Origin: Anoplolepis gracilipes
Lineage: Eukaryota > Arthropoda > Insecta > Hymenoptera > Formicidae
NCBI RefSeq assembly: GCF_047496725.1
Contig: NC_132977.1
Span: forward strand, 1,521,001-1,585,000
Length of the DNA: 64,000 bases
Direction of reading: 5' to 3'
The position numbers were made by a program, and so were the translations under genes. Numbering within the stretch: position 1 is the stretch's first letter; each line of letters opens with the position of its first letter. Below are positions 37,481-50,398 of this stretch, piece after piece. The notes below the pieces were generated by a model that was given only the letters and a program-made list of their open reading frames with translations, was not told where the DNA came from and ran no database searches.

Positions 37481-37790
37481 TTAGTGAATAGATCGAGCCA
37501 TGAAGCTCTTTTAATCTCGATGACCCAAACGGTCACCTAAATTTGCGTCATGAATAACCGGCCCTGCCGTTCGCTTCCCCTCCCCCGTCCCTCCGAAACG
37601 AGAAACCGTTGCTCGCCGCAGCCGGTTCATCGCCGCCGTAACTCAAGTTAGAAAACAACGCCCGTAAGCGTGTATGTATCCAGGTAGCGGTAAATTAGTA
37701 GCGTGGGGCTCCGAATTTCGACCGTGGTAAAAGGAGAAAGATCCCACGGCGGGGGAGTCCTCGGATCGTCGTCGTACCATCGTTTCCTTT

Positions 37791-37866
<76 letters not shown>

Positions 37867-38390
37867 TCCCTCTCCCTTTCTCCCTTCACTACTCCCTCGA
37901 TCCGTCTCTTTTTCTCCCATCCCACAGCGAATCCACGCTGCTCCGGACGTCCCGCGGCGCGATCCGGCACTCCTGATTAAAATTACTCTGCCGAGATCCG
38001 GCGAGATTTCCGCGGCAAAATTTATGAAATTGTCCCGGTTTATTGTTTTAAATGAGCTTGCGTTCCCGAAGAGATCATCGCCGGATAAGGGGTTCCCTGT
38101 AAATCCATAGGGACAAGGTAGAGAGACGCGAACGCGGCCGGCGGTGGGGGCGGCCGACCCCCTAGAGCGACACTGTCGCATCGTGAAAATCACCCGGGCA
38201 CCGAAGCTAAATCAGAATTAAAATTAACCGTCCCGCTAGCCCGCCAATGGTAGGGTTCAGGATATCCTCCAGGGGTCCGCGACCGATGGAGACAATGGCG
38301 TTCGTTTTTCGTCAGAAATCACTGTCGCTCTCCATGCTGTTCTCTCTCTCGTACATTATCTTTTCGTTCATGTCTTTGCGAGCATATTGA
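37481..38390. other. CpG-rich island with long CT array
   Basis: Frames on both strands here (37648-38193 minus, 37703-38110 plus) depend on the CT array. The 120 bases after about 37970 contain embedded TTTATGA and TTTATTG words in GC-rich DNA, enhancer-like but untested. Confidence 0.4.
37792..37877 (-). repeat. (CT)n array then (CCCTCT)n
   Basis: About 35 CT units (37792-37861) followed by three CCCTCT units. The longest CT array in the window. Confidence 0.97.
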
Positions 38391-38880
38391 AATATGACGT
38401 AAGATGGTAAACAATGACTACGTGTATATCATAAATCTAGGAGGAATAATATAATTCTTTATGATATCACTGCGTCGGCTTTAATAAAAGTTTGCACACG
38501 CAAACACGAGCAATAAAAAGAATTAGTCAAAACATATTTATACAACAATCGATTGTTGTAGTCAGACGTTAATATAGATTTAAACAATGGTGAGAATCGC
38601 TTTTTAAATAAATTCAATACGCTAAGCATGCATGCATATTTTGTTCCTTATAGTATCATCAGAAATTAGTAGAAACGTTGATTGTACATCGCTATAATGT
38701 GGCATAAAATCTCATCACTGCTAATTTGTATGAAATAAATGTGAAATGTGCGCATCTAGTACGTTGCACGTAAATAATTAGCCAGATATCCTACAGTCCC
38801 CCTATATCTGCATTTCAAAAGATTTTATATAAAGAAGGACGCGGAAAATGTAAAATATATATACCTGCAATATTTTAACT
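38391..38880. other. AT-rich spacer, nothing recognised
   Basis: AT-rich; no repeat array or open frame of note. Confidence 0.5.
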
Positions 38881-39900
38881 AGTCGACTTGCGTTTCTCGG
38901 CGGCAAAAGCAGGGATCTATCGTGATAATCTCTAGATATTGCGCTTAACGCGGACGTGATGAAATCATGAAGGATAACGTTGGCACGACGAGTGGCCTCT
39001 AGGCTGACCGGTATACAACGAGAGAAAATTGTCTGGCGTCATTAGCCTTGATTCCACGTGGCTCGATCCATCCGTAATTAACCTTTTTTAATTAGAGTTA
39101 ATATTAACCGCGCGATACCGCTCGTTCGTCATCCAGGACGGGCGGGCGCGCGCGCGCGAACTAAAGTTATGACGCTGCTGCACGCGGAGAGGTAGCCGTT
39201 GCTAATATTACAAAATTAAATATCATACGGGACATCCGCGATCGGAATAATTTCGCGGATAATTTCCATGGATCTCGATCATGTTATTTCATGAAATGGA
39301 AAATTATCTGTCCCGATTGGCCTTGATTCCGCGCCGCGCCGACCCGCGCTCCGACCTGTTTGCAATTAATCTTGCAGTTAACCTTTGGAAATTGCATTTT
39401 CGACGTACTTGCACTTTCGTACGCGAGCAAGATCCGTCCCGATCGTCTGCGGTACGAGGTACAATCCTTCCCCGCCTGTCGGTTACATGCGTATCGTGAG
39501 AAGATTGTAAAATCTCATCGGGCGCACGCGCATTCCTATGGAATAGCAGGTGTGGATCGCGAGAGAGATCGCGCGCACGATCTCGTACCGGGACGAGTCT
39601 GTCTATCTGTCCGTCGGATGATGATAGCGGAGGTCTTGGTGTATCTCGCGCCCGAGTTTAGCTCAATATCAATCTAATTTATCCCTCCGTTTCGCGCGCG
39701 CGTAACGGTCCAGGCGCCATGGGAATCGTGCCATGAGATCGGTACCGGCGAGACAGACAGACGTGAACACACCTCGCCTATCTATAACGCCCGCTTTACG
39801 ATCCGCAACGCTTCACTGGACACCGGACACCAGCGGCTCTCATATTATTATTACTGCCGCGAGAAGCGGTCGTGATTAGGAATCTCAGAGCTTCTTCAAA
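38881..39900. other. CpG-rich island, no gene recognised
   Basis: GC-rich with a CG run near 39148-39159 and clustered TAATTA-type words near 39073-39108. Two overlapping frames at 39281-39677 are unrecognised. Confidence 0.4.
39073..39108. promoter_or_regulatory. Cluster of homeodomain-type AT sites
   Basis: TAATTAA, TTAATTAG and a perfect 12-bp palindrome GTTAATATTAAC (39097-39108) occur within 36 bases, inside a GC-rich block. The palindrome is one base short of the HNF1-type 13-mer. Binding is inferred from motif only. Confidence 0.3.
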
Positions 39901-40900
39901 GTGAAATCAAAGTTTTCAAAGCTTCGGATTTAAATAATTCAACCATCTATTTTTAACAAATTCAAACTTTACATTGCGTCAAAAAAAGAATGAAACGTTT
40001 TTTAAAAGAAATTTTTTAATCGTTTTATTATGCAAATATGAAAATTGGAAAATTACGTAATTATAGCGTGATATTTTTTTCTTTAATGCCTGACGAAAAA
40101 AACATTTAAATTATACACTAGCACTTTTTTACTTCGTGTTGAATCTTATTAAGTAAAGCTCGATCATGTCCTGCTGCGTGATCGTGTTACGAGTTTCCGG
40201 CTACAAAGGAAGTGGTAAGGTAGTGGCTTTTTTTTGTCGAAGATGACGACAATTTTTCGTAGAATATAAAGAGGAACGAAAGAGTTACAAAGTGTTGGAT
40301 CAGAGAGGAAGGCGATAGATGGAACAGAGGACTGATTAATAAATTCACCATGTTCACTTTCGGCGATTTTAATTTTCGGCGTGTCTCATTAGTTTCTTAA
40401 GAATAACTTGAAAAAGAATTAAATATAGCGTCATGGAGATGAGTCGACTCTCCGACGGGGTTCCCGTAGCGGGAATGTACTTAAGCGTAATGTCCGAGCT
40501 CGCGACGCGTGTACTTTGAACGCGTCTGTTAAAACCATGTGTGTACGCATGTGAGGCACACGCGAAGTTTGTTATATAGTCCTTTTAAATCGCGCGAAAA
40601 TCGCCGACGACATTCTCGCCGACGAATGAACGATTTAAGGATGTGACTCATGAAAGATAGAGGCAATTAAAAATAATTATTTTGCATATGTTCGAGTGTG
40701 TATACTTGAGGATCGGAATTTGAAATGTCTCGTGCCACATTATTCCTGCATTGTAATTAAAATGAAAAGTGCAAGTTTATTCTAATAATAACCACGATAA
40801 TGTGTATATTTTTCATAAATTATATTGTGTGAAATCTGATGAAATATAATCAGTAATTCTTCTTCTCTTATTGCATGTATATGTGCGATAAAAAAAATCA
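39901..40900. other. Mixed, largely AT-rich
   Basis: AT-rich at 39901-40130 and 40640-40900, moderate between. Nothing was recognised. Confidence 0.45.
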
Positions 40901-42660
40901 AACCGACCGCATTCGGCAAGGTGTCATCGTGGTTATTAAATGATGGTAATGACAGGAATAGCGCTGATCATCGATATATCTTGCTGTCATCGAGCGACGT
41001 GTCGTTTTTTCAGTGCATTCATCGAGGTCTTATCGCGACGCGGGATTAGATCTAGCCGACGGGTCAATTTACAAGCCACTTACGCGCGTGCAGATTATAC
41101 ACGTGGTTTTTTTTTTTATCCGCCAACCGAGCGTTTAATGCCAGGAGAATTCAGCTCGCTCATCGGAGACGATTTACAACGATTGCGTGTCCCGCGCGTC
41201 ATCTTCGCGCGACACGCCGCAATATAATAACGCTCAATTAACCCGAAAGGTTCGCGGGATTTCGCAAGGGTTTCGCACCGCGCGATTGCAAAAGCACCGG
41301 TCCGGCTTTATATCGATGTCTTAACGCGACAAGCCGCGTAATTCTACGTCGACACGTGCAGAATCGGTAATTAATTTGAAAAATGAACGACGCTTGTAAT
41401 ATCTCTTCGCGAGGAAACGTTTCAATTTTATAAACGGCAAAATATTCTGCACCGAAACATAGTTTAGACAATATCTGTAAATATCAAGGATATTATAAAG
41501 TGATCGATCATTATTCTTCGGGGAAATAATAATTTTTACTCGCACGCTGGGAGAAGGGCCGTGTAATAAATAAATAATAAATCATAAATAATAAATAAAT
41601 TACGGGATTACAAGCATTAAATAAAACCCGTAGCGGCGTAATCGTTCGCCGATGATGCGCGAGACGTTTCCCGCGATTCGCAAAAAGTACAGGGAGTCGC
41701 TTAAAGGCAATCGATTACGCTCCGGTATCTCCGGTAGTTTGTCGCCGGCTCGTTCTGCCGTATTTTATGGTCGTGGACCGCGCGCGCATCGGCGTCCCCC
41801 CTTCCCCTCCACCCACCCCCCCTCGCTGACGATTAATACCGACGGGCCTGCATCGTCCGTGGACTTGGCCGATGTCGCCAACGTAAGAAAATTCCGTTTT
41901 CATCGCGAGCCTATCATTTTCGTGCCGACCGTCGGTGCGCGAGAAACGGGGGGAGGGGGAGGGGGAGGGGGCCGACGGAGCCGCGTTGCTCCGACGTAAA
42001 TCACCGGGAATCGCGCGCGTGGAGGTTTTCCTTTGCCAGCAGGGCATCGGAACCCGGCTGAGGCCCCATGGCGGTGCAAATGTATAAATACCAGCCACAA
42101 ATCTGCCAGCCGGGCTAATTTATAAATTTCACGCCGATCTCGTAAATGCGTTTCTGATTTAGCGCGTTTAAATTATCGCTAAACCACTTCTAACTGCCCG
42201 GGCGTATAATCTCCGCCGGCACCGGAGCCTCCGTGGGGTTTCGCGTTGCGAGGTATCGCGAGAAGGTACGATTGCAAAGGGTAAGGGAGGGAGGGAGGGG
42301 AGGGGAGGGTAGTCTCGCACTGGTGGTTGGCTTAACTCGTAGTCTTCGACAAATACCCATTCGCATAATCGCGAATGATATTTGTTGCTAGCGCGCAAAC
42401 ATAAGGGAAAATGTAGAGATAGCGAGATGAAGAGACGACACTGTGGGTTTCAGTATTTATATATACATATATACGATATTTATACCGATCGTAATTTTTC
42501 GGTCTTTGCTCCCGGCTCACGCTGTACTTCATAATTTGCCGTCTACTAATCGCACTCGGCTCCCGCGCACGTTACGTAATCGACGATTATAGGCTTTCGT
42601 AGGAGTGGCGTTTTTAATATCGCTTAATTTATGCTTCCTTGTTGCTGAGTGACGGCATAA
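40901..42660. other. CpG-rich island, no gene recognised
   Basis: Two GC-rich halves are separated by an AT-rich stretch at about 41500-41600 made of AAATAATAAAT repeats. Antisense-overlapping frames at 41652-42098 reflect GC content and a G-rich array. A TGTATAAATA word near 42080 could be a TATA box, but nothing else supports a promoter. Confidence 0.4.
41948..41972 (+). repeat. (GGGGGA)n array, quadruplex-prone
   Basis: Four runs of at least four G separated by single A residues, which satisfies the usual four-G-tract rule for intramolecular quadruplexes. Confidence 0.85.
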
Positions 42661-43180
42661 CATTCAATTGAAATTGAGATAGTTTGAAATTGAATGATCG
42701 TTCTTTAAACATACATGAGAGACAATGGCACTAAATTGTATGCAAACGCTTCATCGACTGTTCTGACTATCGTTATTTAATATCACAACTTTATCATCCA
42801 CAAGTGTTTTATGCTTTCAGCTTAAATAAATTTTCAAATCGGCATATATGTTATATTTAAAATAAATGAGTAAGATTCGAAATTATCAAAATTATTATAC
42901 ACTTAGTTATCACAATTAATATCGATAACACAACAATATTGACATCAAGAAACAATTAATTAATTACAAAAATATCATTATGATTTTATAACGCAATTAC
43001 AATTACAGCTGTCGAAATGTAACTGAAACGGTAAGAGCGTTACAAGAAACGCATTATTAACTTTATGTAACTTTCCAGTCCCGATAAAAGTTTACATCAT
43101 AGTAAAAAGAAAGAACGTATAAAATATACATATATATTGCCTGAATCATATCATACACTTGGAGTGAAAGTGCCTCGCAA
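42661..43180. other. AT-rich spacer, nothing recognised
   Basis: AT-rich with frequent stops in all frames. Confidence 0.5.
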
Positions 43181-43454
43181 TTTACTCCAACTCGACAAAA
43201 TCTCGCTTGCACAATCGATCTACTATCCGAGTGTCAGATCTGAAAACCTTTAAATATCATCGCGAATGAGCTTCATTGATCGATATTAACCGGTCGCCTC
43301 GATGTCTATCCGTTGACGTGCAATCGAGTGAATGCCACGTATATACCCGCCAGTATCTCTCGTTCGATTTATAGATGATAATTGAAAATTATTTGGTAAC
43401 ACGAGTGATCGATAGCGACCCGTTAACTCGTTCATACATCACCCGCATCCGCGG

Positions 43455-43488
<34 letters not shown>
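43455..43488 (-). repeat. (CT)n microsatellite, ~17 units
   Basis: Perfect CT array. Confidence 0.96.
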
Positions 43489-43489
<1 letters not shown>

Positions 43490-44118
43490 CCTTTGTCCAC
43501 CGCCCCTGCGACCCTTCCCGCTCTCCCTTCGCACGCCATCCGTGGGCCCCCTCGAATCCTCCACTTCCCTCCCACCCATCGAAGCTGGGGCCCGAGCGAG
43601 GCGTCTTAGTGGGGTCAGGTCGACCAATAAATCCAATATGCCACGGTTCGTCCCGCGCGAGAGCAGCAGTTTTACAATTCATGAATTTATTATGGGCACC
43701 ACCGAGAATACCGCGGGGCCTCCGCTATTGATTTATCGTTACGCTTACCCGGCTTCACGAACGCGCCCGATCTTCACGAGCAACGTAGACGCACGCTCTT
43801 GGTGGGGTCCCGGTTCACGAATACGCTAAATTCGTTGTGTGTGTCGACGCGCGAAAATTAACTCCCGACGCGGCGAGATGTTTGCACAGCTATTTTTTAC
43901 GGGATATATACAGATTATATTCCAAACTCTCTTTTTTTTACATACATAATTATATATATATATATTTTCCTTATTATTTTCTCTTTACGTAATAATAATA
44001 TTAAACATTTATCCATGATTTACGATCATGAATTTTATATAAAAATTCTTTTAAACATGTGTATGCGCTCTTTGTATCTCTTTTTTTTATACACATTTTC
44101 CGAATCTTTTATTTTCTT

Positions 44119-44400
44119 TCACAATTTATCTTGATAAAATCGACGAGATCCAGTTTTAAACAGTAATCCGGAAGTGATGTAGTCTCGGTGGAGACGCAGG
44201 GAGAGAGGCAGCTCGTCGTGGATGTTCCACGGCTGAGGGAACCCGGAGAGGTCGATCGGACGCCGCGCGGACTCACCGTAGAAATCCCATAGTTCATTAA
44301 TCAAGCAACGCCCGGAGTAGGAATGCCTTCGTATTTCGAGAGTTGCAGTCCATTTATCACGGCGGAAACGTATTTGTAGGCAGTGGCTGTGCCCGCTTCG
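44119..44400 (-). other. Unassigned open frame, possible exon or relic
   Basis: A 93-codon stop-to-stop frame (first ATG at 44304) encodes a mixed, globular-looking peptide. Near its middle it has Trp, Tyr and acidic residues (INELWDFYGESARR) and later SGFPQPWNIHDELPL. A second frame ending just downstream of 44301 is also open across 44301-44501. The frame ends at the boundary with an AT-rich patch. I recognise no family. This length is common by chance in GC-rich DNA, so it is listed only as a candidate. Confidence 0.12.
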
Positions 44401-44501
44401 CTAACAAGTGGATACGCTGTCCCCGTGGATGATGTAGCACCGGCTAGGTTCGAGGCCCCCCTACGGCGTCCGACACCTCCAACCTTACAACCTTCGACCA
44501 A

Positions 44502-44505
44502 ACTC

Positions 44506-44545
<40 letters not shown>
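44502..44545 (-). repeat. (CT)n microsatellite with CCC interruption
   Basis: CT array of about 44 bases with one CCC interruption. Confidence 0.96.
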
Positions 44546-44550
<5 letters not shown>

Positions 44551-44650
44551 CAGTGCACCCTATGTGCGTTTAACGAATTTTCCGGCGCAATAAATAGGGA
44601 GTTATCGCGCTCGTTGCTTGCAAACACACTATCCATACTTATATTATATT

Positions 44651-47350
44651 AAGAATGGATACATGATCTATATTTATCAAACAGACATTACGTCATATCA
44701 GATTTTACTTATAGAGAGAATATTGATAACGTTTTGAGTTTTTTTTTTTATCGAAGAGACGCAAATATACGATTTTATATTTTTGTTCGAAATAGCAAGA
44801 GTTATTAGCAGAGCAAACACGTTTGCTGCTTTTACATAAAATTTCCGAGCATAAGTCCGTGATTTCAATCTGTGATTTACCGCGAGCAATTAAAAAGATT
44901 ATTCCGTTGCGTGGCGAGTTCAACGGCAATCTTCGACCTTGGTTCCTAATCATCCTCTACGATTTTGTGAAAAATGCAGAGTTGCGGGTTACATACGTTA
45001 TCGTAGTTTAATCGATTCCCGCAAGTAATGTCGCCGGTATGCAGAGTAAAGGAAACGTTTGCGACGGTGACGGGTTGTGATTTATCGAGACGAGCAAGAG
45101 GGACAGCAGCGCCTGTTGCGACTCTTAATTGATATTTTTTTTTGCACGATTCGAGCAATAAATTAAATATTATGTCGTGCGAGCAAGGAATGATTGAGAT
45201 ACCGATCAAAGAGATATATATTTAACGCATAATGAATTGTTTATCGATGATCCAATAATTGACCGCGCGTTCGTCGCTCGCGTTTATTACGATGTGCGAA
45301 ATCTATTGATAAATTGGCAACGATCTTCGTAGATTAATATCGCGTGATATTTCACGAGGATTACTATTTTTCTCTCGGTTGGGGGGCAAACGGATAAATC
45401 CGCGACAAGGGAAGTAGCGAAGCGGTTAGCCGCGATGCAAATGAATAGTCTTATAATATATCGCCCGCGGGCGGTTTGTTTAGTTAAGCGCTCAATCAGG
45501 CCTGTGGGGGACTGATGTAACAACTAACAACGGTATTAAAAGTGTTATACGATATGTGCCGACAGCTCGCTCGAAATCAATTCAAGTAACCGCAAACGTA
45601 CCGCCTCGTCAATGAGTTCTGAAATTAGAAATCTATACTCGGTTATCCGCGCCACACGACGATTCTTCTTTAGCTTTACAAGGAATTTTACAACCAACAG
45701 AAATTACACGTCTCTCCGCAAATTAATAGTCTGCACAATTTGCGTGAAAACAAATGCAAACGCGAGACGTGTGATTCGCGGCAGCCGCGGCAGAGAAGAT
45801 TAATTTTGTTTCTCTTTCCATCGGTTGAATTTGATTATTACCTGTCGCGGCAGACTGGCGGCCTCTAAAATAAAGCGATCGCGCGGGTTATGTCGGCCTG
45901 GGCGAAATCTCAGACGCGTTACCGGAGGTGCGAGAAGATCATCCCTCGGGCCTCGCAGCCTGAGATCGAAGAGGCGGGCAAGAGAGAAAGAGAAAGAGGA
46001 AGGGTGGAGGGAGAGAAGAAGGCGGAAAGGCCCCATTCGTGATATTCGCATCGCGGCATCGCGGCATCGCGGCATCGCGCAAGTGTCTTGAACTGGATCC
46101 ATCGCGAAAGGTTAAGCGATTCTACTACGATCGTTTTTCGCGATCACGCGGCAAAAGGGCACGCCACCCGCCGTAATCCATTGCGAGAGAGCACGAGACC
46201 GAATTGGAATCTCAAACGCGCTTTTGTCCGCATCACGCTTTTTTTTTTTCTCCACTCGCGCGCTCATCACTCGTGAAGCAACACGGGCAAGAACGAGGTG
46301 AGAAACGAGTGCGATAATGGCCTGTGATTTTCTCTTTGCGAAACGATTCGCTTGCAATGATTCACCGATCCGAGAGTCTAGCAGATTGAATTCTCGATCG
46401 ACATCGCGCCATCAAACGGCTGGGAAATCCAGTCGGGATCGATTCGTTCCGTATGACTGACTTCCGGACGAGGTCGCGCCTTCGGCGGCCTCTCGTTGCA
46501 TCGCCGTCGCGACCACCCTGAAGATTCCTTGAAGAGCGCTTCCCATTTCACGCTCCATTTACAAGTAAATCGGAGATAGACCGAGAAATGAGATAAATCT
46601 TGATTGAATACAAAATTGCGAAGAATCGCGCGTCCAGCAATACATACATACATACACACCGCAGTAAACGTGGCACACTATACGAGCGCAGAGCCGAGAC
46701 GATTGTTTCCAAACTTAATGTTAACTTACACGCGCTCAATGTAACTTTCAACAATATCGAACCCCTCGAGTACGGAGAGATGGTTCCCTTGTCAGTCTTG
46801 CGCGGTACATGAGCGGTAGTGTACGGCAGCGAGGGCGTACTAATCCCGTCCCCCTCTCGCGCGGTCTCGCCTCGGCGTCTAATACATACGAACGACACGG
46901 TAATGGTAAGGTGTCCGCGTTATAACGCGGTGTGTATGCCCCCTCATTCACGGTCCCCGCATCACTCGCTCCGCGCGCATCACCCGGTTCATCCGGCGCG
47001 AGAGGGCCGACTCCGGAGGGCGAGAGGGGCTTCTGACCGAAGCAACGAGCGGAGGCGGCGACCTCTCTCTCTTTCTCTCTCTCTTCTTCTCCTTGGGCTA
47101 CGGAAAATAAATAAAAGGCGAGCCATGGGTTCGCTTATTGAAATCGGGCCCTCTCGCCGCCCTCACCTCGCTCGTTGCCCGTTTTGACGGGGCAACTCGT
47201 TGCTTTAAAACGTGCCCGCGTGCGAACCTGACGTACCGACCCCTCCCAGCTTGTGTTGTTGCGCCGCTCGCTCGCCTCGCGCTTTCAAGCCTGATTTGGG
47301 CCAGAGCGCGAAGAGACGCGCGATTATACGTGCCGCGTTGCAGTTACCCA
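44651..47350. other. Long GC-rich block, no gene recognised
   Basis: AT-rich only at its 5' end (to about 44820). Short antisense-overlapping frames occur throughout, none recognisable. A CT-rich tract lies at about 47063-47090. Confidence 0.4.
46048..46080. repeat. (GCATCGCG)n, 4 units
   Basis: Four head-to-tail copies of an 8-bp motif. Confidence 0.95.
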
Positions 47351-48840
47351 ACTCGAATATTCCATCATTTTATATGTATATAAAATATGTTAAAAAATGT
47401 GTTATGCAATACACTAAAATTAATAATAATTAAATCAATGACACTCAATGGTCTGTCAATAATTTTGTGTAAAGTATATCTACTTAATTAATTATAAAAG
47501 TTTATATTTTTCTGCATATTTAGAACATTGTTTGAATAATGCAGTTATGTAATACTTTGTATATGTATATATATATAAGAATTAATTTTAATAAATTATT
47601 CCACTTCATTATATGTATATATGTAAAAATAATATCAAAATACATTGCGCGTATAAAAATCGGCATCTCGTCGATCAAACACTTACAAATAATTTTTCAA
47701 CAATTAATAATAATATTCGCACCTCCCGAGACTCTCGAGTATCATTACAAACGTATGCCGAATCGATAATGACCGCAGTAATTCACGTCGTTGTTTCAAC
47801 AAAGGCGTGAAATTCCGCCGAAGGGACTCGTAAAATTAAAAATCAAGATTCTCGCGCTACGTCGCGACAGATATACAGATCGTAATACGCAATGCACGCG
47901 CTTTATCGTCTCTTGACGCGTCACGACAAGCAGATGCAACCTTGTAAGCGGCATTTTATTTTTTTTTCAAGAAACGACCAGCCTCACACACTGAGGAGAC
48001 GCTTACTCGCGCTGTACGATGTTCCGATTAATGTTGCTCGACGCTACTTAGCGCGAAGAGAATCGCGCGATGGGGGCCGCAGTGTTTCGTTGAAAGTCGT
48101 AATAAAACCGGATTGGAAAATCGCCGGTGACGTCCGCGCGCTCGGTAATGCACATACCGCGAGGCTAAGCCCAGATTTGCATTCCCGTTAATGATATTTC
48201 CAGATCTGTTCGGTTGAACAGCGGAACAGCCGCATTCCGCTCGTGCCGGCCGACGGAGATCCTCTCGGCGCAGGGTATTAATTAACACTTGACTTTTCTT
48301 TCGGTGCCTAGACGCTCGTGTTCATGCACGTGCGCGCTTTTAAGGTTTAAAGCTTGATGTAAACTCAGGCATAAATTGTAATCGAGATGGCGATCGTGCA
48401 CAGGCTCCGTAATCTTTTATTATTCGAATTCACCTCGACTAAAGAGTACGTAGTTTGATCGAATCGCGCGGCGGAATTTTTTTTTTTTTTTTTTTTTTTG
48501 CATGGCAGCTAAATGTAATCGCGCATTTAAGATATAAGGAAAGGAAAATGTAAAGAGAAAATACATTTTAATGTCATCTAATAATATGAGCGAGCAGATA
48601 ATATAACTAATATTTTGTTGCTAATATTGCTAATATTTTGAATTTTTTTCAATGAATGTCGCGACAAGATTAAATCGCTTGTATAAATTTTTATTTAAAA
48701 AATCTACACTAAAGACATTAAAAAAAAATCTGTAGCTAAAAGAAATATAAATTTGCAAATAATTTATTATCTTAAATTATTAAAAAGATCAGATTTATGA
48801 GTACAAATCCGAGAATGGAAAACTATTATTTCTGCGACAG
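47351..48840. other. AT-rich ends around a moderate-GC core
   Basis: AT-rich at 47351-47720 and 48480-48840. A T23 run lies at 48477-48499, and GCTAATATT direct repeats at about 48607-48640. No gene was recognised. Confidence 0.45.
48477..48499. repeat. Poly-T tract of 23
   Basis: Uninterrupted T run. Confidence 0.95.
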
Positions 48841-48862
48841 GTCAAATTGGCTTTGCTCTTAC

Positions 48863-48919
48863 CTGAGGCCTCAAAGGTCTGGAAACTAACGATAAGTCTA
48901 GTGGAAGGCGAACGTACAT
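48863..48919 (-). other. Possible short first coding exon (19 codons)
   Basis: On the minus strand an ATG at 48919 opens a 19-codon frame (MYVRLPLDLSLVSRPLRPQ) running without a stop into TCAG|GTAAGAGC, a near-perfect donor in phase 0. An in-frame TAG lies shortly upstream. No downstream acceptor exon was identified, and so short an ORF carries little weight. Confidence 0.12.
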
Positions 48920-49048
48920 ATATATCTAACGCCCGACAATCTCGAAGCCGCGAAGTTCTCTCGCCGATCTCGTTATAATAGCCGCAGACGATCTACCTGC
49001 TGACCTCGTCCGTACGGCGGAGCGAGGTCGAGCGGGCGATCGGCGCGG

Positions 49049-49080
49049 ATCGATCGATCGATCGATCGATCGATCGATCG
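49049..49080. repeat. (ATCG)n tetranucleotide, 8 units
   Basis: Perfect, fully self-complementary 32-base array. It lies between the two outward-facing donor-like sites. Confidence 0.97.
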
Positions 49081-49830
49081 TGACGATCGGGCCTCGGAAG
49101 CAGAGGGCCGCCGAGGGGATTACCGAGAGCACAGGCCGAGCCTCGCTCGATTCACGAAGCGTTCTACTCGCTCGCACCGGAGAAAGCACGACGTGGGAAT
49201 ACACGTCGCCGCGGATTACGCCCCCTCTTCGGTTTGCTCGCACATACACGTACACAGATAAAACACGCACATAGCGATGCACAGCTAGTCGGGTGAGCGT
49301 GTGCGAGGAAGCAACGGGTAAGTATTCACTTTAGCCCGGTTCGTGACCTCGTATCGCCGGGCATTACAGCCGCTTTTTATCCGTGCGCCCACCACGTCAC
49401 GGAGGCTGCAATTACTAATTTAGAGGCGAGACCAAGTCGTGCCAAATCCCTCGGCTTCGGCGCGGCCGCCCTCTTTCTCATGTTATTTGTATGAAGCGGG
49501 ATCGCGCGGGTAGAAACGCGCGCGCGAACACTCCTCTCGCCGACGGAAGGAAAGAGGCGCGAGAGACGAAAGATCGCAGGGCCGAGGGGGAGGCGATAGC
49601 GATCCTTGTAGCGAAGGGCACCGCGCCGATGTGTATGCGAATACATCCGACGCGCTCAAACGGTGGAATTATATGCATATCCGCGCGTGCTCGCTAATTA
49701 CACGGCCGTCAAGCGCGCGAAAATTGTACGCTCATTGTATACGCGTGCCGTCGAATTCGGGACACTTATGCAGAAGGATAACGAGATGCGCGTCATTCAT
49801 ATTATGTACAACGTTGCAATCCGAGTCGTA

Positions 49831-50160
49831 ATTTTTCCAGTTATTTTTAATTTCCATTTTAATCTAACATTTACTTTAATACTTTAAATAGTTGTATCAT
49901 CTTTTTTACAACTTTTTATAATTTATAATTTATATCTGTTTGAAATACAGACGAGTAGGAGCTAAATTTCTATATAAATTAAAATCAAAAATTCTTTAGA
50001 ATCCGTAAATAATATGAAAAAAGCGACGTTGAAAATAGGAGCAATTTCGACTTGATAAAATCCAAGGGTTTATTAAGAACAAAATGAATTATATCTGGAA
50101 ATTATATCTAATGTTGTTTTCTGCATGTTATATGGCAATGCTTGACTGAGAATAGTTTTA
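49831..50160. other. AT-rich spacer, nothing recognised
   Basis: AT-rich with no structure noted. Confidence 0.5.
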
Positions 50161-50335
50161 CATGGTATGTACGATCGAGGAAAAAGATAGAAACGCCACA
50201 AGATAATTACGGCTCGTTAATCCATCACATAGAAAATTTCTCCGCGACAGACAGATAATGTCGTCGGTACATCGGACTCTTAATAATACGAAACCGAGAT
50301 CGTCGTGGATTTCGTGAGTCCGACCAGAGATCAAA

Positions 50336-50339
<4 letters not shown>

Positions 50340-50397
<58 letters not shown>
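50340..50397 (+). repeat. (AG)n microsatellite, 29 units
   Basis: Perfect AG array of 58 bases. Confidence 0.97.

Positions 50398-50398
<1 letters not shown>

Larger units (their letters stand above)
43181..44650. other. Two GC-rich blocks around an AT patch
   Basis: GC-rich at 43181-43900 and 44140-44620, AT-rich between. CT arrays occur at 43455 and 44502. The only frame of interest is on the minus strand at 44119-44400, described separately. Confidence 0.4.
48841..49830. other. CpG-rich island with splice-donor-like sites
   Basis: GC- and CpG-rich. Near-consensus donors face outward from it: GTAAGAGC on the minus strand ending at 48863 and GTAAGTAT on the plus strand after 49317. This is the most promoter-like layout in the window, but no initiator, TATA box or transcript evidence is visible. 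Confidence 0.3.

Noticed and set aside
37648..38193. 181-aa minus-strand frame
   Set aside because: Its centre is Arg-Glu repeats read from the CT array; the remainder is unrecognisable.
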